DNA from: an uncultured Lachnospiraceae bacterium
Lineage (GTDB): Bacteria; Bacillota; Clostridia; Lachnospirales; Lachnospiraceae
Reading direction: 5' to 3'
Assembly (NCBI GenBank): GCA_934364805.1
Contig: CAKRMH010000003.1
Span: 117,011 to 181,010, forward strand
DNA length: 64,000 bases
The notes below the pieces were generated by a model. The model ran no database searches. It was given only the letters and a program-made list of their open reading frames with translations, and was not told the DNA's origin. Of this stretch, positions 33,747 through 42,762 are shown one piece after another. A program made the position numbers and the translations under genes. Within the stretch, counting starts at the first letter, position 1. The number at the start of each line of letters is the position of its first letter.

Positions 33747-34388
33747 ATGTATCTGCTCATCGATAATTTTGATTCATTTGTCTACAATCTGAAAGCCTAT
33801 CTGGAAGATCTCGGCGAAACTGTTCTCGTCCGCTCCTGCGATTCGCTCACGCTTTCTGACATTGAAACATTACACCCTCAGGGGATCATCCTCTCACCGG
33901 GTCCGAAACGGCCATGGGATGCCACACTCTGCGTAGATGTTGTAAAACATTTTCAGGGAAAGATTCCAATCCTTGGTGTCTGTCTCGGTCATCAGGTCAT
34001 CGGCTACTGCGCCGGTGCTGTTGTGGAGAAGGGTACTTCCCCTATGCATGGAAAAATCACCGGGCTCACACATAACGGAACCGGACTATTCGCAGGGCTT
34101 CCTGAACAGTTTTTCGTTACAAGATATCATTCTCTTGTGATAAAACCGGAAACTCTTCCTGCAGACTACCGCATTGATGCCTTTTCCCCGGATGGCGCAG
34201 TCATGGGGATCTCCCACAAAAAGCTTCCGATCTATGGCGTCCAGTTTCATCCGGAAGCGGTACTAACCGAATATGGCCATGAACTGCTTCACAATTTCTG
34301 CTGCATCGCAGAAGCATTCCAAAAACAGCAGAACCAGGACAATATACCAGACGGAGTTTACACATGTACAAGAAAAAACGCATCCTGA
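33747..34388 (+). CDS. pabA: Aminodeoxychorismate synthase glutamine amidotransferase subunit
   Basis: 213 residues of class I glutamine amidotransferase. The nucleophile Cys is in ILGVCLGHQVIGY and the His-Glu pair in GVQFHPEAVLTEYG; the N-terminal LLIDNFDSFVYNL is the TrpG/PabA start. It releases ammonia from glutamine for PabB. Because it is directly followed by pabB and pabC and no trp genes are near, PabA is preferred over anthranilate synthase component II. AAGGAAGG precedes the ATG at 33747; the frame's earlier Met (33717) has no such site. It overlaps pabB by 25 bases. Confidence 0.92.
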   Translation: MYLLIDNFDSFVYNLKAYLEDLGETVLVRSCDSLTLSDIETLHPQGIILSPGPKRPWDATLCVDVVKHFQGKIPILGVCLGHQVIGYCAGAVVEKGTSPMHGKITGLTHNGTGLFAGLPEQFFVTRYHSLVIKPETLPADYRIDAFSPDGAVMGISHKKLPIYGVQFHPEAVLTEYGHELLHNFCCIAEAFQKQQNQDNIPDGVYTCTRKNAS

Positions 34389-35740
34389 AAAAAATGAATC
34401 TGCCACTGTCTCTCTTCCATATCTACACGATTCTTCACGACCAGGAACCGGATTGTGCATTTTTAGATTCTTCCCTGCAAAACGATCTCGGAACGTATTC
34501 CATCATCGGATTTCGTCCTTATCTGACACTCCAGAAAAAGCGGGATATTTTTACCGTTAATCATGTGGTACAGACTGACACTACCTTTGAAGAATATACG
34601 AAAAATTATCTGCAAAGCCATCCGGACACAAACGACACTACTCTGCCGATCGTATCCGGAGCCATCGGGTATTTTTCCTATGACTACGGCCGCATCCAGC
34701 ATAAGATCGCTTCTTCCGATCAGGAGCTTTTATCGATCCCGGAAGCCATCCTGACCTTTTATGATGCTTTTCTCATAGAGGACCACCACACAAAAGAGAT
34801 CACACTCTGTGCAAACGGAATAACACAGAATGCCGATACTCTGATCCAGGAGATTGAAACAATTCTTTCCGATCACCGTTCTTCCATTCCCGATGCCCTG
34901 GATACCTCTGTGACATCCGTGCCATCCTGTTGTATCCGTTCGGATTTTACAGAGGATACCTATAAAAATGCAATCAAACGTCTTCAGACTTATATGACAG
35001 ACGGCGATATTTATGTGGCAAATATGACTCAGCAGTTCACGATCCAAAGCTCCCGTAAACCGTTTGATGTGTTTTCCAGGCTTCGAAAAGAGAACCCTTC
35101 TCCTTTTGGCGCCTACCTTGATTATCCGGATTTTCAGATTATCTGTGCCTCTCCGGAGCGTTTCTTAAAAATGCAGAAAAGGCATATCATCACGCGTCCG
35201 ATCAAAGGTACCAGCCCCCGCGGCACAACTCCGGAAGAAGACGAAATGCTGTATCAGAAACTCCTTCACTCCAATAAAGATAAAAGCGAACTTCTGATGA
35301 TCGTTGATCTGGAACGCAACGATCTGAACCGTGTCTGCAAACCACAAAGTGTTCAGGTAACAGAACTTTTTACCGTCGAAGCCTATGCAACGGTTTTTCA
35401 CCTGGTAGCCAATATTGAAGGGGATCTGCGTGAAGATAAAACCGTAATGGATCTTCTGGCATCCGCTTTTCCCGGAGGTTCGATCACAGGTGCTCCAAAA
35501 CAGCGTGCGATGGAGATCATCGACGAACTCGAACTCTGCAAACGGAATCTCTACACGGGATCTCTCGGTTATCTCACACTCGATGGCGACTGCGATTTCA
35601 ATATCGTGATCCGTACAGCTGTACATCAAAACGGCAGCTATTACCTCGGTGTTGGCGGTGGAATCACAGTAGAATCTGATCCTCAGGCCGAATACGAGGA
35701 AACTCTGCTTAAGGCAAAAGCAATTTTAAATGTATTATAG
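34364..35740 (+). CDS. pabB: Aminodeoxychorismate synthase component I
   Basis: 458 residues of the chorismate-utilising family. The C-terminal catalytic domain has IKGTSPRGTTPEEDEMLYQKLLHSNKDKSELLMIVDLERNDLNRVC, FHLVANIEGDL and AFPGGSITGAPKQRAMEIIDELE. It makes 4-amino-4-deoxychorismate from chorismate and ammonia. The Lys in PIKGTSPRG is the active-site residue of PabB (anthranilate synthase has Ala there, typically PIAGT), which supports PabB. The ATG lies inside pabA, with GGAG 7 bases before it. PabC follows after 31 bases. Confidence 0.95.
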   Translation: MYKKKRILKKMNLPLSLFHIYTILHDQEPDCAFLDSSLQNDLGTYSIIGFRPYLTLQKKRDIFTVNHVVQTDTTFEEYTKNYLQSHPDTNDTTLPIVSGAIGYFSYDYGRIQHKIASSDQELLSIPEAILTFYDAFLIEDHHTKEITLCANGITQNADTLIQEIETILSDHRSSIPDALDTSVTSVPSCCIRSDFTEDTYKNAIKRLQTYMTDGDIYVANMTQQFTIQSSRKPFDVFSRLRKENPSPFGAYLDYPDFQIICASPERFLKMQKRHIITRPIKGTSPRGTTPEEDEMLYQKLLHSNKDKSELLMIVDLERNDLNRVCKPQSVQVTELFTVEAYATVFHLVANIEGDLREDKTVMDLLASAFPGGSITGAPKQRAMEIIDELELCKRNLYTGSLGYLTLDGDCDFNIVIRTAVHQNGSYYLGVGGGITVESDPQAEYEETLLKAKAILNVL

Positions 35741-35771
35741 ACATCTGCCATGATCATGAAAGGACTTACTT

Positions 35772-36518
35772 ATGAATATTAATTTGGACGAATGTTATCA
35801 ATTTGGACTTGGCGCATTTGAAACCATAGCCATCGAACATGGTCATCCGGTCTTTCTGCCCAGACATCTTGCAAGACTTGACCGTGCTGCTGATTTCCTC
35901 GGGCTTACTTCCTGTGCTGTCAGAAATATCAATCCGGATACGATCACTTCTTATCTGAATGAACAGGGAAAAAACGGGACTTCACTGTCACACTGTGCGC
36001 TAAAGATCATGATCTCCAACGAAAATACCATTTACCATATCCGTTCTAACCCGTATGTTCCTGCCCAATACGAGAAAGGCTTTGTTATGGATTTTTCCAG
36101 CGTCATGCGCAATGAAAGTTCTCCTCTCACCTACCACAAAACCATGAATTACGGCGACTGTATCTTAGAAAAACGGCTCGCAGCCAGGCAGGGAATGAAC
36201 GAACGGATCTTCCAAAACAGCAAAGGGGAGATCTGTGAAGGAACGGTCAGCAATATCTTTTTCGTACGTGACCAGAAGCTTTTTACCCCAAAGATTTCCT
36301 GCGGTCTGCTTCCCGGCATTCTCCGCGAATACCTGTGTGAATCTTTTCCCGTAGAGGAAACGGTGATTCTGCCTTCTGACCTTGATCAATATCAGGAATG
36401 CTTTGTGACCAACTCTCTGATGGGCATTATGCCGGTAAAAAAACTGGCCGGACATAATTTCTCCAAAAGAGATATGTCTGACCAGCTTTTAGACGCTTAT
36501 AAACAGTTAATTGTCTAA
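35772..36518 (+). CDS. pabC: Aminodeoxychorismate lyase (class IV aminotransferase)
   Basis: 248 residues of the PLP fold-type IV family. Blocks are GLGAFETIAIEHGHPVFLPRHLARLDRA, YHKTMNYGDCILEKRLAARQ with the Lys expected to bind PLP, and EICEGTVSNIFFVRD with the Glu that positions the cofactor. It splits aminodeoxychorismate into p-aminobenzoate and pyruvate. Position behind pabA-pabB makes PabC much likelier than branched-chain or D-amino-acid transaminase. AAAGGA precedes the ATG. Convergent with cbiD; only 26 bases separate the stops and no clear hairpin is seen. Confidence 0.93.
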   Translation: MNINLDECYQFGLGAFETIAIEHGHPVFLPRHLARLDRAADFLGLTSCAVRNINPDTITSYLNEQGKNGTSLSHCALKIMISNENTIYHIRSNPYVPAQYEKGFVMDFSSVMRNESSPLTYHKTMNYGDCILEKRLAARQGMNERIFQNSKGEICEGTVSNIFFVRDQKLFTPKISCGLLPGILREYLCESFPVEETVILPSDLDQYQECFVTNSLMGIMPVKKLAGHNFSKRDMSDQLLDAYKQLIV

Positions 36519-36544
36519 GCAGTTTCCGTTATGCGCAGATTTAC

Positions 36545-37669
36545 TTATCTGAGCAGTTCCTGAAGGAATTGCTCTGCCCCTGCGCTTTTTCCAAGCTCTC
36601 CGAATTCATTCGAGTACAGGATGACTTCTATCTGCATTTTTCCTGCGCTCCGCTTGTTTACATAAAACATGATTTTTTCCACAAGAGCTGCCATGACAGC
36701 ATCCTTTTTTCCACAGGAATCCAGTATTCTCACAGCTTCTTCTGTTGTAACACACGAAATGATCTCCTCGAGCTGTTCCAGTGGGACATGATTGCAGAGA
36801 GCTGTCGCTGCCAGAATCTCCATGCGGCAGTCTCCCTCCCGGGAATGCGTATTCATAATTCCTCCGGCCACTTTTACGAGTTTACCAATATGTCCCGTCA
36901 GAAGCATTCTTTCAAATCCGATATCAATGGCCATGTCAATGGTATCTCCGATAAAGTTACTGCATTTGACACTGGCATCCAGATCATATCCATATGCACG
37001 TTTCATAAAATCCAGACCATAATTTCCCGGAGACACTGCTGCAATTGTCATGCCCTGCGCGTATTTCTGCCGCAATTCCACACGGATCGTATCAAGAAGC
37101 GCCTGACTGCTCATCGGTTCCACAATTCCGCTTGTGCCAAGGATCGAAATCCCACCAATGATTCCAAGCCTCGGATTAAATGTCTTTTCTGCAAGTTCTT
37201 CCCCCTGTGGCACAGAGATTTCAACATCCAGACCGCCCCTGTAATCAAACAGCCTGCACACTTCCAAAACCTCTTTTTCAATCATCTCGCGTGGCACATG
37301 ATTGATCGCCGCATTTCCGACCGGCTGATCAAGTCCCGGTTTGGTAACTCTTCCAACCCCGGTTCCTCCTTCGATATCGATGTAAGGCCGTCCACTTTCT
37401 CCCGGCTGTTTTCCATCTGTATCTGAAAAACCAACTTTTGCACATATATGTGCCCCTGTTGTAATGTCCGGGTCATCTCCGCCGTCTTTCACCACTCCGC
37501 AGCTTACCATATTCTCAGCCCTTGCGATGTCCACGATCACGGCATCAAACAAAATGCCTTTTGGTGTCTCGATCGTAATCTGTTTTTTCTCATTCCCGGA
37601 TAAAAGCATGTATGCTGCTGCCTTTGCCGCTGCTGCTGCACAGCTTCCTGTTGTAAATCCATATCTCAT
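36545..37669 (-). CDS. cbiD: Cobalt-precorrin-5B C1-methyltransferase
   Basis: 374 residues starting MRYGFTTGSCAAAAAKAA, the typical CbiD N-terminus, with GGTGVGRVTKPGL, NPRLGIIGGISILGTSGIVEPMS and LLTGHIGKLVKVAGGIMNTHSREGDCR. It methylates C1 of the corrin ring in the oxygen-independent B12 route. In this operon it is the last gene; the other ring methylases and the cobaltochelatase are outside the window. GAAACTGTC precedes the ATG, so the ribosome site is weak and the gene may depend on coupling to cbiC, whose stop lies 11 bases upstream. Confidence 0.95.
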   Translation of the reverse strand: MRYGFTTGSCAAAAAKAAAYMLLSGNEKKQITIETPKGILFDAVIVDIARAENMVSCGVVKDGGDDPDITTGAHICAKVGFSDTDGKQPGESGRPYIDIEGGTGVGRVTKPGLDQPVGNAAINHVPREMIEKEVLEVCRLFDYRGGLDVEISVPQGEELAEKTFNPRLGIIGGISILGTSGIVEPMSSQALLDTIRVELRQKYAQGMTIAAVSPGNYGLDFMKRAYGYDLDASVKCSNFIGDTIDMAIDIGFERMLLTGHIGKLVKVAGGIMNTHSREGDCRMEILAATALCNHVPLEQLEEIISCVTTEEAVRILDSCGKKDAVMAALVEKIMFYVNKRSAGKMQIEVILYSNEFGELGKSAGAEQFLQELLR

Positions 37670-37680
37670 GACAGTTTCCT

Positions 37681-38310
37681 CTACAACTGATACAAAATTG
37701 CATTACAGATGGCTGCTGCAACGTTACTTCCGCCCTTGCGTCCACGGTTCACAATATGTGGAACATCGGTCTTTAAGATCAGTTCTTTTGCTGCAACCAC
37801 ATTGACAAACCCGACTGGCACCCCAATGATAAATGCGGGACGAAATTCGGTCTGCTCCATTAATTCATACAGACTGATGAGCGCTGTCGGTGCATTTCCG
37901 ATTGCAAAGATCACCGGCTTTGCAATTGCGGCGGCTTTTTCCATGCTGACTGTTGCGCGTGTCACCTTACGTTCCTTTGCCTCTTTTGCCACTTCTTCAT
38001 CCGCCATAAAACAATGTGCCGTTCCACCATAACGTGCAAGTACTTTCTTATTAATACCCGCAAGAGCCATATTCGTGTCTGTTACAATATCCGCACCATT
38101 TCGGATCAGCTCCTTTGCAATCTCCACTGCATGTTCAGAATAGGTCATTGTCTCTGCATAATCAAAATCTGCACTGGTATGAATGACCCGTTTCGTCACA
38201 GGTTCCTGATCTTTTGGCAGAACAATGTTTCGCTCCTCCAGTTCTCTGGAAATAATCTCAAAGCTTCGTTTTTCAATGTCTCCCGGCAATACATACTCAA
38301 TGTTTTCCAT
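37681..38310 (-). CDS. cbiC: Cobalt-precorrin-8 methylmutase
   Basis: 209 residues with the CbiC/CobH pattern: EKRSFEIISRELEE, VIHTSADFDYAETMTYSEHAVEIAKELIRNGADIVTDTNMALAGI, and FAIGNAPTALISLYELM...PAFIIGVPVGFVNVVAAKELIL. The His in RVIHTSADFDY is the catalytic residue that moves the methyl from C11 to C12. The frame includes a TTG start at 38334, but GAAGGGAAA lies just before the ATG at 38308-38310, inside the end of the upstream cobD gene (14-base overlap). It sits directly before cbiD. Confidence 0.94.
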   Translation of the reverse strand: MENIEYVLPGDIEKRSFEIISRELEERNIVLPKDQEPVTKRVIHTSADFDYAETMTYSEHAVEIAKELIRNGADIVTDTNMALAGINKKVLARYGGTAHCFMADEEVAKEAKERKVTRATVSMEKAAAIAKPVIFAIGNAPTALISLYELMEQTEFRPAFIIGVPVGFVNVVAAKELILKTDVPHIVNRGRKGGSNVAAAICNAILYQL

Positions 38311-39364
38311 GGTTTTTCCCTTCTTGTTGCTCAATATCCTGTAATTTTTGTATCAGTATCGTGTTTTCTTTGTGTTCTTTCACTGCAATCCGGTAAAATC
38401 CTGCATCAAGGCCACGGTAATTGCTGCAATCCCGGATCAGTATCTGCCTCTCAAGAAGTCTCGCAGCCAGCGGAAGGTCTGTCTGTAATAGCAGATAATC
38501 CGCCCTTCCCGGATAAACCGTAATTCCAAGCTTCGATAATTCCTGCATCAGATATTCCCGTTCTTTCTGTACGATCGCTACTGTACGGTCACGATATTCC
38601 TTTTCGTCCAGCGCCGCGCATCCCGCCAGTTGGGCAAACACAGACAGATTCCACTCCGGCAGCTGCTTTTTGATCTGTTCATATAATTTGAGATCTCCCG
38701 TCATCAGATATCCAAGCCGCACCCCTGGTATCGCATATAATTTTGTAAACGCCTTTACAACCACAACATTCGGATACTGCTCCCAGCGATCTTTGTCTGC
38801 TCCAAAACCATTTTCCCCGGTAAATTCAAGAAAACATTCATCCAGTACAACCCGGATGCCTTTCCTGAGACAATGCTCACAAAGTTTCATAAGAAATGCT
38901 TCTGATAAGATATTTCCTACCGGATTGTTTGGATTTGCGAGAAACAGCAGATCCATGTCTTCTGTCAGCAGCTCATAAATCCCCTCATCCAGACAAAATC
39001 CATGTGCTTCTTTCATTTCATAAAAAATGATTTCTGCACCGGATGCCTGCGCTGCCCATTCATAACCATAAAAAGAAGGCACCGGAATCAGTATTTTTTT
39101 CGGTTTTACTGCATGAACAACAGCCATAAAAAGCTCTGACGCACCATTTCCACATAGAATGCCGGCATTCCCTGTGTTTTCCACATCACGGATCCGTTCT
39201 GTCAACCGCTGTGCATGAATATCCGGGTAACGTTCCGACAGATCAACCGCTTCCTGCAAGGCTTCCTTTACGGACTGTGGAATTCCCTGCGGATTGATAT
39301 TTACAGAAAAATCAAGTTTTACGTGATTGCGGTAAATGTCTCCGCCATGAATCATTTTTGTCAC
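38297..39364 (-). CDS. cobD: L-threonine-O-3-phosphate decarboxylase (CobD-type aminotransferase fold)
   Basis: 355 residues of fold-type I PLP enzyme. It starts IHGGDIYRNHVKLDFSVNINPQG, a CobD hallmark; the PLP-binding Lys is in VVVKAFTKLYAIPGVRLGYLM. It yields (R)-1-aminopropan-2-ol phosphate, the linker used by CbiB. Context between cbiC and cbiB rules out histidinol-phosphate aminotransferase. The start is GTG at 39362-39364 with AGGAAAG six bases upstream; an ATG three codons later is the alternative. The last residues are His/Lys-rich and overlap cbiC. Confidence 0.92.
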   Translation of the reverse strand: MTKMIHGGDIYRNHVKLDFSVNINPQGIPQSVKEALQEAVDLSERYPDIHAQRLTERIRDVENTGNAGILCGNGASELFMAVVHAVKPKKILIPVPSFYGYEWAAQASGAEIIFYEMKEAHGFCLDEGIYELLTEDMDLLFLANPNNPVGNILSEAFLMKLCEHCLRKGIRVVLDECFLEFTGENGFGADKDRWEQYPNVVVVKAFTKLYAIPGVRLGYLMTGDLKLYEQIKKQLPEWNLSVFAQLAGCAALDEKEYRDRTVAIVQKEREYLMQELSKLGITVYPGRADYLLLQTDLPLAARLLERQILIRDCSNYRGLDAGFYRIAVKEHKENTILIQKLQDIEQQEGKNHGKH

Positions 39365-39382
39365 ACTCTTTCCTTTCCATGG

Positions 39383-40369
39383 TTAACTAAACAGGCACAA
39401 AATCAATATACATAGTAGCTCGCAGATTGCAGCGGTCCGATACATCAGCTCATTTACTCTTGGAATGTCTTCTATTTCCACCGGATACGTCGCATCCCCG
39501 ATATATGGCTTTTTAACAATTTTGCCAAAATAACTTGCATCGCCCGCCAGCCGGATGCCAAGCGCTCCTGCACACACACTCTCGGTCTGTGCCGAATTCG
39601 GGCTTGCATGACAGAAACGATCCCTTTTCCAGATCTTATATGCTCTGCGGCAGACCGCTGTCCTGTGCCCACCTTTTCGGAAATCCCTGTCAGTAAACAG
39701 ACAGGCAAAAATCATAAGTACAGCACTGATCCGCGCCGGAATAAAATTTACAACATCATCCAGCTTCGCTGCGGCTCTTCCAAACAGCATATACCGGTCA
39801 TTTTTGTAACCGACCATAGAATCCATGGTGTTTATGGCTTTATACAAAAAACCGAGCACTGGTCCTCCGATTGCGGTATAGATCATCGGTGCGATCACAC
39901 CGTCTGACGTATTCTCTGCAACCGTCTCGATTGCCGCTTTTGCGACTCCGGTCTGATCAAGCTGCGCCGTATCTCTTCCCACGATCATGGAAACAGCCTT
40001 GCGCGAAGCTTCGATATCTCCGGTCTCAAGCGCCTGATACACCTTCATACTTTCCACTTTCAGACATTTGGCAGCCAGAATCTGATACGTCATGATACTT
40101 TCCAGAATCACACCTGCCGGAAGCCAGATCCGATAAGCCAGAATAAGAAGAGCCGCAGTTACTGCTACGGTACTTCCCGTCACTGCCAGTACCAGGATCA
40201 CGCCTCTGAAAAAAGGATTTTTTTTATCATTTTCCCCTAATAATTTCCGGTCAAGTGCAGCAATCAGATTGCCGATCAGCCGGATCGGATGTGGCAGCCA
40301 GTATGGATCGCCAAAGAGCATATCCAGTATGAATCCCACAAAAAATGCCAATATATGATAACCTGCCAT
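39383..40369 (-). CDS. cbiB: Adenosylcobinamide-phosphate synthase (cobinamide synthase)
   Basis: 328 residues with five or so membrane helices. Blocks are FILDMLFGDPYWLPHPIRLIG near the start, VGRDTAQLDQTGVAKAAIETVAENTSDGVIAPMIYTAIGGP in the middle and FCHASPNSAQTESVCAGALGIRLAG toward the end. It attaches aminopropanol phosphate to cobyric acid in the membrane. GGAG lies about 8 bases before the ATG. It follows cobC by 15 bases and precedes cobD, so substrate-making and substrate-using enzymes are neighbours. Confidence 0.95.
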   Translation of the reverse strand: MAGYHILAFFVGFILDMLFGDPYWLPHPIRLIGNLIAALDRKLLGENDKKNPFFRGVILVLAVTGSTVAVTAALLILAYRIWLPAGVILESIMTYQILAAKCLKVESMKVYQALETGDIEASRKAVSMIVGRDTAQLDQTGVAKAAIETVAENTSDGVIAPMIYTAIGGPVLGFLYKAINTMDSMVGYKNDRYMLFGRAAAKLDDVVNFIPARISAVLMIFACLFTDRDFRKGGHRTAVCRRAYKIWKRDRFCHASPNSAQTESVCAGALGIRLAGDASYFGKIVKKPYIGDATYPVEIEDIPRVNELMYRTAAICELLCILILCLFS

Positions 40370-40384
40370 CGGTTTTACTCCATT

Positions 40385-40999
40385 CTACTCTATGATTGTC
40401 CAGCCTGCTTCTTTTGTCCATTGCACAAGATAGCTGCCGCCGTTTGGAAGCTGATAATCATAATAACCGCCTCCAAGCAGCTGACTGAGTACTGCCATGA
40501 TCGTTCCACCATGGACAATACAACAGATCCTGTGAACCGGATCCACTTCCTTTTTTAACTGCTCCTGTAAACGTGAAAATCCTTCCATGGAACGCTTTAT
40601 GAATTCTGCCCGGGATTCACCTCCCGGAAATGCAATCGTTCCACCGCTGTCAATCCACGCCTGATAATCCGGATTGCCATTCAATTCACGGTAGTTTTTA
40701 TACTCAAATTGCCCAAAATCCATCTCGCACCACTGTGGGATCACACGGACCTGCTTTTTTTCTCCCTGTTCAAAAAGCATCTGTGCTGTCTCAAGGCAGC
40801 GCTTCATTGGGGAACTGTATACTTTATCCACATGGCAAAGCAGCTCCTCTTTCGTTTTCCACTGGCTGATCAGTCTGTGTGCCCCTTCTGTGGAAAGCGG
40901 TTCATCCGTTGTCCCCAGATACCGGTGCTCCTTATTTGCAGCTGTCATTCCATGGCGGATCCATAAGATCTCTATTTTATCGTCTGTCCCAGTCCACAT
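40385..40999 (-). CDS. cobC: Histidine phosphatase family, probable alpha-ribazole-5'-phosphate phosphatase
   Basis: 204 residues of the phosphoglycerate-mutase/histidine phosphatase fold. The phospho-His is in ILWIRHGMTAANKEHRYLGTTDEPLS and the second His in CIVHGGTIMAVLSQL. In a cobalamin operon such an enzyme removes phosphate from alpha-ribazole phosphate or adenosylcobalamin phosphate; the exact substrate is inferred from position. The ATG at 40999 has GGAGCG upstream and overlaps the end of the short cobU-like gene by 28 bases. Confidence 0.85.
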   Translation of the reverse strand: MWTGTDDKIEILWIRHGMTAANKEHRYLGTTDEPLSTEGAHRLISQWKTKEELLCHVDKVYSSPMKRCLETAQMLFEQGEKKQVRVIPQWCEMDFGQFEYKNYRELNGNPDYQAWIDSGGTIAFPGGESRAEFIKRSMEGFSRLQEQLKKEVDPVHRICCIVHGGTIMAVLSQLLGGGYYDYQLPNGGSYLVQWTKEAGWTIIE

Positions 41000-41370
41000 A
41001 TAATCCGCTCCACATGACAGGATTCGGATGCGATCCGGATCAGTATCCTGCCAAGCCTTTCTCTGTATTCTCTTTCAAACGGATCCATCGGTACGATTCC
41101 GTTTCCAACTTCGTCACTGATAATCCAGATGTCCGGATAACTGTGAATCAACCGTTCTGTCTCTTTTTCTGCATCTTTCTTCTGCTCTATCAACTGACGA
41201 ATCCAGCTGTGAAAATGATAAAAAACGACCTGGGTGTCCGCCTTGGCTTTGGATAATTCCGAAAGCACATCCTGGTTGCCGCCGTCTGCTACAATCAATT
41301 GCCTGTTATGCAGTTTCTTCATGACGTAGTCCAGTTTTCCCTGGGCATAGCCGCCAATATATAGTTCCAT
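40972..41370 (-). CDS. Short CobU-like protein with degenerate P-loop
   Basis: 132 residues, against about 180-195 for CobU. It starts MELYIGGYAQGKLDYV, where CobU has GGxxSGKS; here the P-loop Ser/Thr after Lys is Leu and the loop is GGYAQGKL. The C-terminal half (PDIWIISDEVGNGIVPMDPFEREYRERLGRILIRIA) matches the CobU guanylyltransferase/kinase end (EVGxGIVP). A canonical cobU lies at 42178-42762 in the same operon. This copy may be a non-kinase partner or may have changed substrate. GGAAAG precedes the ATG. It overlaps cobC at its 3' end. Confidence 0.75.
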   Translation of the reverse strand: MELYIGGYAQGKLDYVMKKLHNRQLIVADGGNQDVLSELSKAKADTQVVFYHFHSWIRQLIEQKKDAEKETERLIHSYPDIWIISDEVGNGIVPMDPFEREYRERLGRILIRIASESCHVERIICGLGQTIK

Positions 41371-41397
41371 ATTCTTTCCTTTCCATCTGCCAAGCTC

Positions 41398-42162
41398 TCA
41401 GCCCACATATTGCATCACTGCCGCTGCAACGACCATTGCCGCCTCACACACGGTGACAAAATACCCTGCCGTATCTCCGGTGATTCCGCCAAGTTCTTTG
41501 ATACTTCGATATCTGTAGTATGCGAAACTGCCAAGCGCAGCCAAAATCACTGCACTTCCCGTCGGTATGTCAATGACGAGCATCCATCCAAAACAAAGCA
41601 AAAGCTGAACATATAATGAAATTTTTACGATCCACTCATGTGCACTGCTGGCAAACAGGTACAAAAGCCCATCCGATTTTGCAGAGGGAAAACTGACAAC
41701 CCCGATCCCACTCAGACAACGCGATACGAAAAAGCCTGCTGCAAGCACTCCCATGCTCTTCCATTGCCGGATCTCCGAAAAAGCCCCGGCATAGATCAGA
41801 TAATACAGCATCAGCATAATCACTGCAAATGCTCCAATATGAGAATCCTTTAATATTTCCAGTTTACGCTCCCTGTTCTGATAGGAATGAAATGCATCCA
41901 TCGTATCGACAAACCCATCTACGTGGAAGCCTCCGCTTATAATAAGCGGAATGGCTGTCCCGATCGCAGTATAGCAAAGTATTCCGATTCCAAGCCGTCC
42001 ACAGAGCCAAAACCAGAGCAGTTCGAGTGCTCCGATCACCGCACCGACCCAGGGGAAAAAGCATAGCGTATATCGCATGTCCTCTTCCTTCCACGCAAAC
42101 TGTGGAACCGGGATCTTTGAATATATGGAAAATGATATAAAAAACGATTTTATGATCCGCAT
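41398..42162 (-). CDS. cobS: Adenosylcobinamide-GDP ribazoletransferase (cobalamin synthase)
   Basis: 254 residues with six to seven membrane helices. The motif GGFHVDGFVDTMDAFHSYQNRERKLEILKDSHIGAFA with its aspartates binds the metal and substrate in CobS; FFPWVGAVIGALELLWFW and the late KELGGITGDTAGYFV are also typical. It joins alpha-ribazole to adenosylcobinamide-GDP in the membrane, the final assembly step. GAGGAAAACAGG precedes the ATG. It lies between the two cobU-type genes. Confidence 0.95.
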   Translation of the reverse strand: MRIIKSFFISFSIYSKIPVPQFAWKEEDMRYTLCFFPWVGAVIGALELLWFWLCGRLGIGILCYTAIGTAIPLIISGGFHVDGFVDTMDAFHSYQNRERKLEILKDSHIGAFAVIMLMLYYLIYAGAFSEIRQWKSMGVLAAGFFVSRCLSGIGVVSFPSAKSDGLLYLFASSAHEWIVKISLYVQLLLCFGWMLVIDIPTGSAVILAALGSFAYYRYRSIKELGGITGDTAGYFVTVCEAAMVVAAAVMQYVG

Positions 42163-42177
42163 CCTGTTTTCCTCTCT

Positions 42178-42762
42178 CTATTTTATCCTGACCGGGATTC
42201 CACAGACTACTTCAATCACCTGATCCGCCTGTTTTGCAAGTGCGTCATTGATCTGTCCCATTGCCTTCAGATAGTCCATGGTGGTACTGTCATATGTGAT
42301 TCCATCTTCAAACACATTGTTCGTAACAATGACCAGATTGTCCAGTCTGCTATTGATCTTTTGTATGTCTTCTATGATCTTGTCAGCCACCTGTTTACAG
42401 GCCACGATCCCGTCTTCCCGGAACATTTCATTCGCCGTAAGATTGGATACACACTCGAGAAGTGCGCTTTTTTTATTTTGAGGATTCTTCGCACCCGGAA
42501 AAGTATTCTCGTCTGGCAAAGTATCCTTCGATTCTGAAAAAGCAGCCTCTGCAAACAATTCCCCGACATTTTCTGGACTTTCTACCGTAAGAAACCCTTT
42601 TCCTTTACGCAGTTTCCGATGTCTGGCAACCTTTGCCTTCCCCTCCTCATCGTAGACCTGCATGGTAGCAATATATATTTTTTCCCCGGAAAACTCCTGA
42701 AAAAGCGATTCTGCATAGGCAGATTTTCCACTTCCGCTGCCTCCGGTAACGACCACCATCAT
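42178..42762 (-). CDS. cobU: Adenosylcobinamide kinase / guanylyltransferase
   Basis: 194 residues with a full P-loop VVVTGGSGSGKSAYAESLF and the guanylylated-His region (VARHRKLRKGKGFLTVESP). The later VIVTNNVFEDGITYDSTTMDYLKAMG replaces the EVG-type segment of classic CobU. It phosphorylates adenosylcobinamide and adds GMP. An acidic, variable stretch (FSESKDTLPDENTFPGAKNPQNKKSA) in the middle is longer than usual. The ATG overlaps the cobQ-cobT stop in an ATGA, so translation is coupled. Confidence 0.9.
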   Translation of the reverse strand: MMVVVTGGSGSGKSAYAESLFQEFSGEKIYIATMQVYDEEGKAKVARHRKLRKGKGFLTVESPENVGELFAEAAFSESKDTLPDENTFPGAKNPQNKKSALLECVSNLTANEMFREDGIVACKQVADKIIEDIQKINSRLDNLVIVTNNVFEDGITYDSTTMDYLKAMGQINDALAKQADQVIEVVCGIPVRIK

